From contig CAXRGQ010000007.1 of the NCBI GenBank assembly GCA_964230215.1, positions 620,001 to 684,000 on the forward strand: DNA of 64,000 nt. The letters are read 5' to 3'. This document shows positions 62,736 through 64,000 of the stretch, in pieces. The notes beneath the pieces were generated by a model that was not told where the DNA came from, did no database searches, and saw nothing but the letters and a program-made list of their open reading frames with translations. The position numbers and the translations under genes were made by a program. The DNA is from JAUILH01 sp964230215 (GTDB taxonomy: Bacteria; Bacteroidota; Bacteroidia; Flavobacteriales_D; JAUILH01). Positions within the stretch are counted from its first letter, which is position 1, and every line of letters begins with the position of its first letter.

Positions 62736-64000
62736 ATGAAAACAGCTCTACTTCTTATTATCATAAGCATTGCAGGATCTTTATTCGCCCAAAACACACA
62801 CAAACTTTATCCTGTCAAAAACAGTAAAAAAAAGCACGGCTATATCAATGCTGAGGGCACACAAGTTATTGACTTTATATACGATTGGGCGGGTGAGTTC
62901 GACAAATTCAACCAAGGAATGGTACGCAAAGGCGACTTATATGGATTGATAAATCATGAAGGTGAAGTTATTATTCCTATTGAGCAGCCAGGGTTCTTTT
63001 ATCAAGTAGGGGACTATTACATAATCGTTGACTGGGGAAGCGAGGATAAAAAGAAGTTGGTATTCGATAAAGAGGGAAAGTCAATTGATGCACAACATAT
63101 TCAGTCCGCGTATGAAAGAAAGTTGGAAGGTATAGGCGACTTATTTGTAGTTAGGCCAGAAAAAAAAACAGGTGTAGTTTCACTTGACGGAACGTTTGCA
63201 ATTGAAGCTAAACATAATTCAATACATGCAGGCGAAGATCACTTTCTCGGATTTGATAGTAAAATACGTACGTTTTATAACAATAAAGGACAAGAGCTAT
63301 TTAGCACTAAGTACACGGTTGAAAGAATGAGCTCGATACAGCAAAACCGAATTCCGTTTAGGGACTCAACAGGATACGCAGGCTATATGGATACGCTGGG
63401 AAATGTAATAATAGACGTGCAGTTTGCGGAGGCAAGACCTTTTGATAATGGTCGTGCCATGGTTAAAAATATTGACAAAGAGTGGGCAATTATTAATTTG
63501 AAAGGAGAAGTAATTGGAGATTACTCATCGTCAAGAACTAAGTTCGAATATGTCAGCATGGGAAGCAGTCGAAAGTTTGGAGTGATTAACCAAAAAGGCA
63601 CTCAAGTTGTTCCAAACAAATATATTTCATGGTTTAACTTCTGTAATAACCGGGCATTTGGGCAGCTTAGCTGGGAAGGGGACTATGAACTTATAGACAC
63701 AACAGGCAAATCTTACGGCAAGTTCAAAGGTCAGTTTGATGGATATACCCCTGTTTGTTTTGACGAGAACGGAATAGTCGCTTGTGGATTTTACGATGAC
63801 GCAAAGGGCGCTCAGTACGATCAATATGTTACACGTGATGGAAAGGTAATATGGAAAGCGGGACCGTTTTATGAGTGCTTTCCTGGAGATGCGCAGGTAA
63901 ACATGGCTGACGGATCCTTAAAGAGAATTTCAGAAATTATTGTAGGGGATGAAGTACTTTCTAAAAGCGGGACAACGATTGTAACTGGGGTTGATATACA
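62736..64000 (+). CDS. Exported WG-repeat protein with a Hint (hedgehog/intein) domain, cut by window end
   Basis: Open from ATG 62736 to the window end, 421 residues visible. A signal peptide (LLIIISIAGSLFAQ) is followed by WG-type repeats (KKHGYINAEGTQVIDFIYD, GLINHEGEVIIPIE, GVINQKGTQVVPNKYI and others) up to about residue 370. At residue 381 a new domain begins: YECFPGDAQVNMADGS then LKRISEIIVGDEVLS. This is the N-terminal block of Hint domains, with the leading nucleophile Cys381 and the GDxVL turn. The rest, including the TxxH block and the C-terminal His-Asn, lies outside. It could be an autoprocessing Hint module before a C-terminal effector, or an intein in the protein. Confidence 0.85.
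   Translation, partial: MKTALLLIIISIAGSLFAQNTHKLYPVKNSKKKHGYINAEGTQVIDFIYDWAGEFDKFNQGMVRKGDLYGLINHEGEVIIPIEQPGFFYQVGDYYIIVDWGSEDKKKLVFDKEGKSIDAQHIQSAYERKLEGIGDLFVVRPEKKTGVVSLDGTFAIEAKHNSIHAGEDHFLGFDSKIRTFYNNKGQELFSTKYTVERMSSIQQNRIPFRDSTGYAGYMDTLGNVIIDVQFAEARPFDNGRAMVKNIDKEWAIINLKGEVIGDYSSSRTKFEYVSMGSSRKFGVINQKGTQVVPNKYISWFNFCNNRAFGQLSWEGDYELIDTTGKSYGKFKGQFDGYTPVCFDENGIVACGFYDDAKGAQYDQYVTRDGKVIWKAGPFYECFPGDAQVNMADGSLKRISEIIVGDEVLSKSGTTIVTGVDI

Overview
The window looks like chromosomal DNA of a free-living Bacteroidota bacterium, most likely a marine-type member of the Flavobacteriales or a close relative (inference). Supporting signs are type IX secretion (T9SS) C-terminal sorting domains of type A and type B, SprB-like and PKD repeats, gliding-type C-terminal domains, promoter boxes of the form TAnnTTTG, the Bacteroidota gene order acpP-fabF-rnc-IPExxxVDY-pyk, a LytTR regulator, and moderately AT-rich DNA. 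No prophage, insertion sequence, CRISPR array or rRNA was seen.

Layout. 1-3290: end of a T9SS cargo gene, then gltX, folB and tRNA-Cys with a terminator. 3291-8497: a compact four-gene operon (GT-C glycosyltransferase, UbiA-type prenyltransferase, a DprE1-DprE2 fusion, HAD phosphatase). It reads as a self-contained pathway for polyprenyl-phosphoryl-D-arabinofuranose and its transfer. 8515-20089: a propeller/PAS/SpoIIE sensor, an ECF sigma factor with a membrane partner, a thioredoxin-like lipoprotein, a cytochrome P450, a secreted lysyl-oxidase-like protein and a secreted propeller protein. 20190-26610: a polysaccharide locus with an acyltransferase, three glycosyltransferases and two O-antigen ligase/polymerase-like membrane proteins. 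26607-28597: rpiB and an M28 peptidase. 29008-35802: a MORN-repeat protein, a nine-PAS histidine kinase and a LytTR response regulator. 35799-43578: RNase R, an SprB-like cargo, ferritin, a TPR protein, a very basic 16-residue-repeat protein, thioredoxin and a lipoprotein. 43550-50489 (minus strand): M42 peptidase, sulfotransferase, pyk, an IPExxxVDY protein, rnc, fabF, acpP and an iodotyrosine-deiodinase-like flavoprotein. 50576-52545: purN, a MarC protein and a viroplasmin/RNase H protein. 52637-62165: two paralogous TPR-SpoIIE phosphatases, a structured intergenic region, a T9SS subtilase and relics of further SpoIIE genes. 62235-64000: a small lipoprotein and a WG-repeat protein that runs into a Hint (hedgehog/intein) domain cut by the window edge.

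The strongest candidates for something new are the arabinofuranose operon with its fused epimerase, the WG-repeat/Hint protein, the T9SS lysyl-oxidase-like enzyme in which all the expected copper and quinone-cofactor residues are conserved, the 16-residue-period secreted polycation, and the series of intact, internally deleted and decayed SpoIIE genes.
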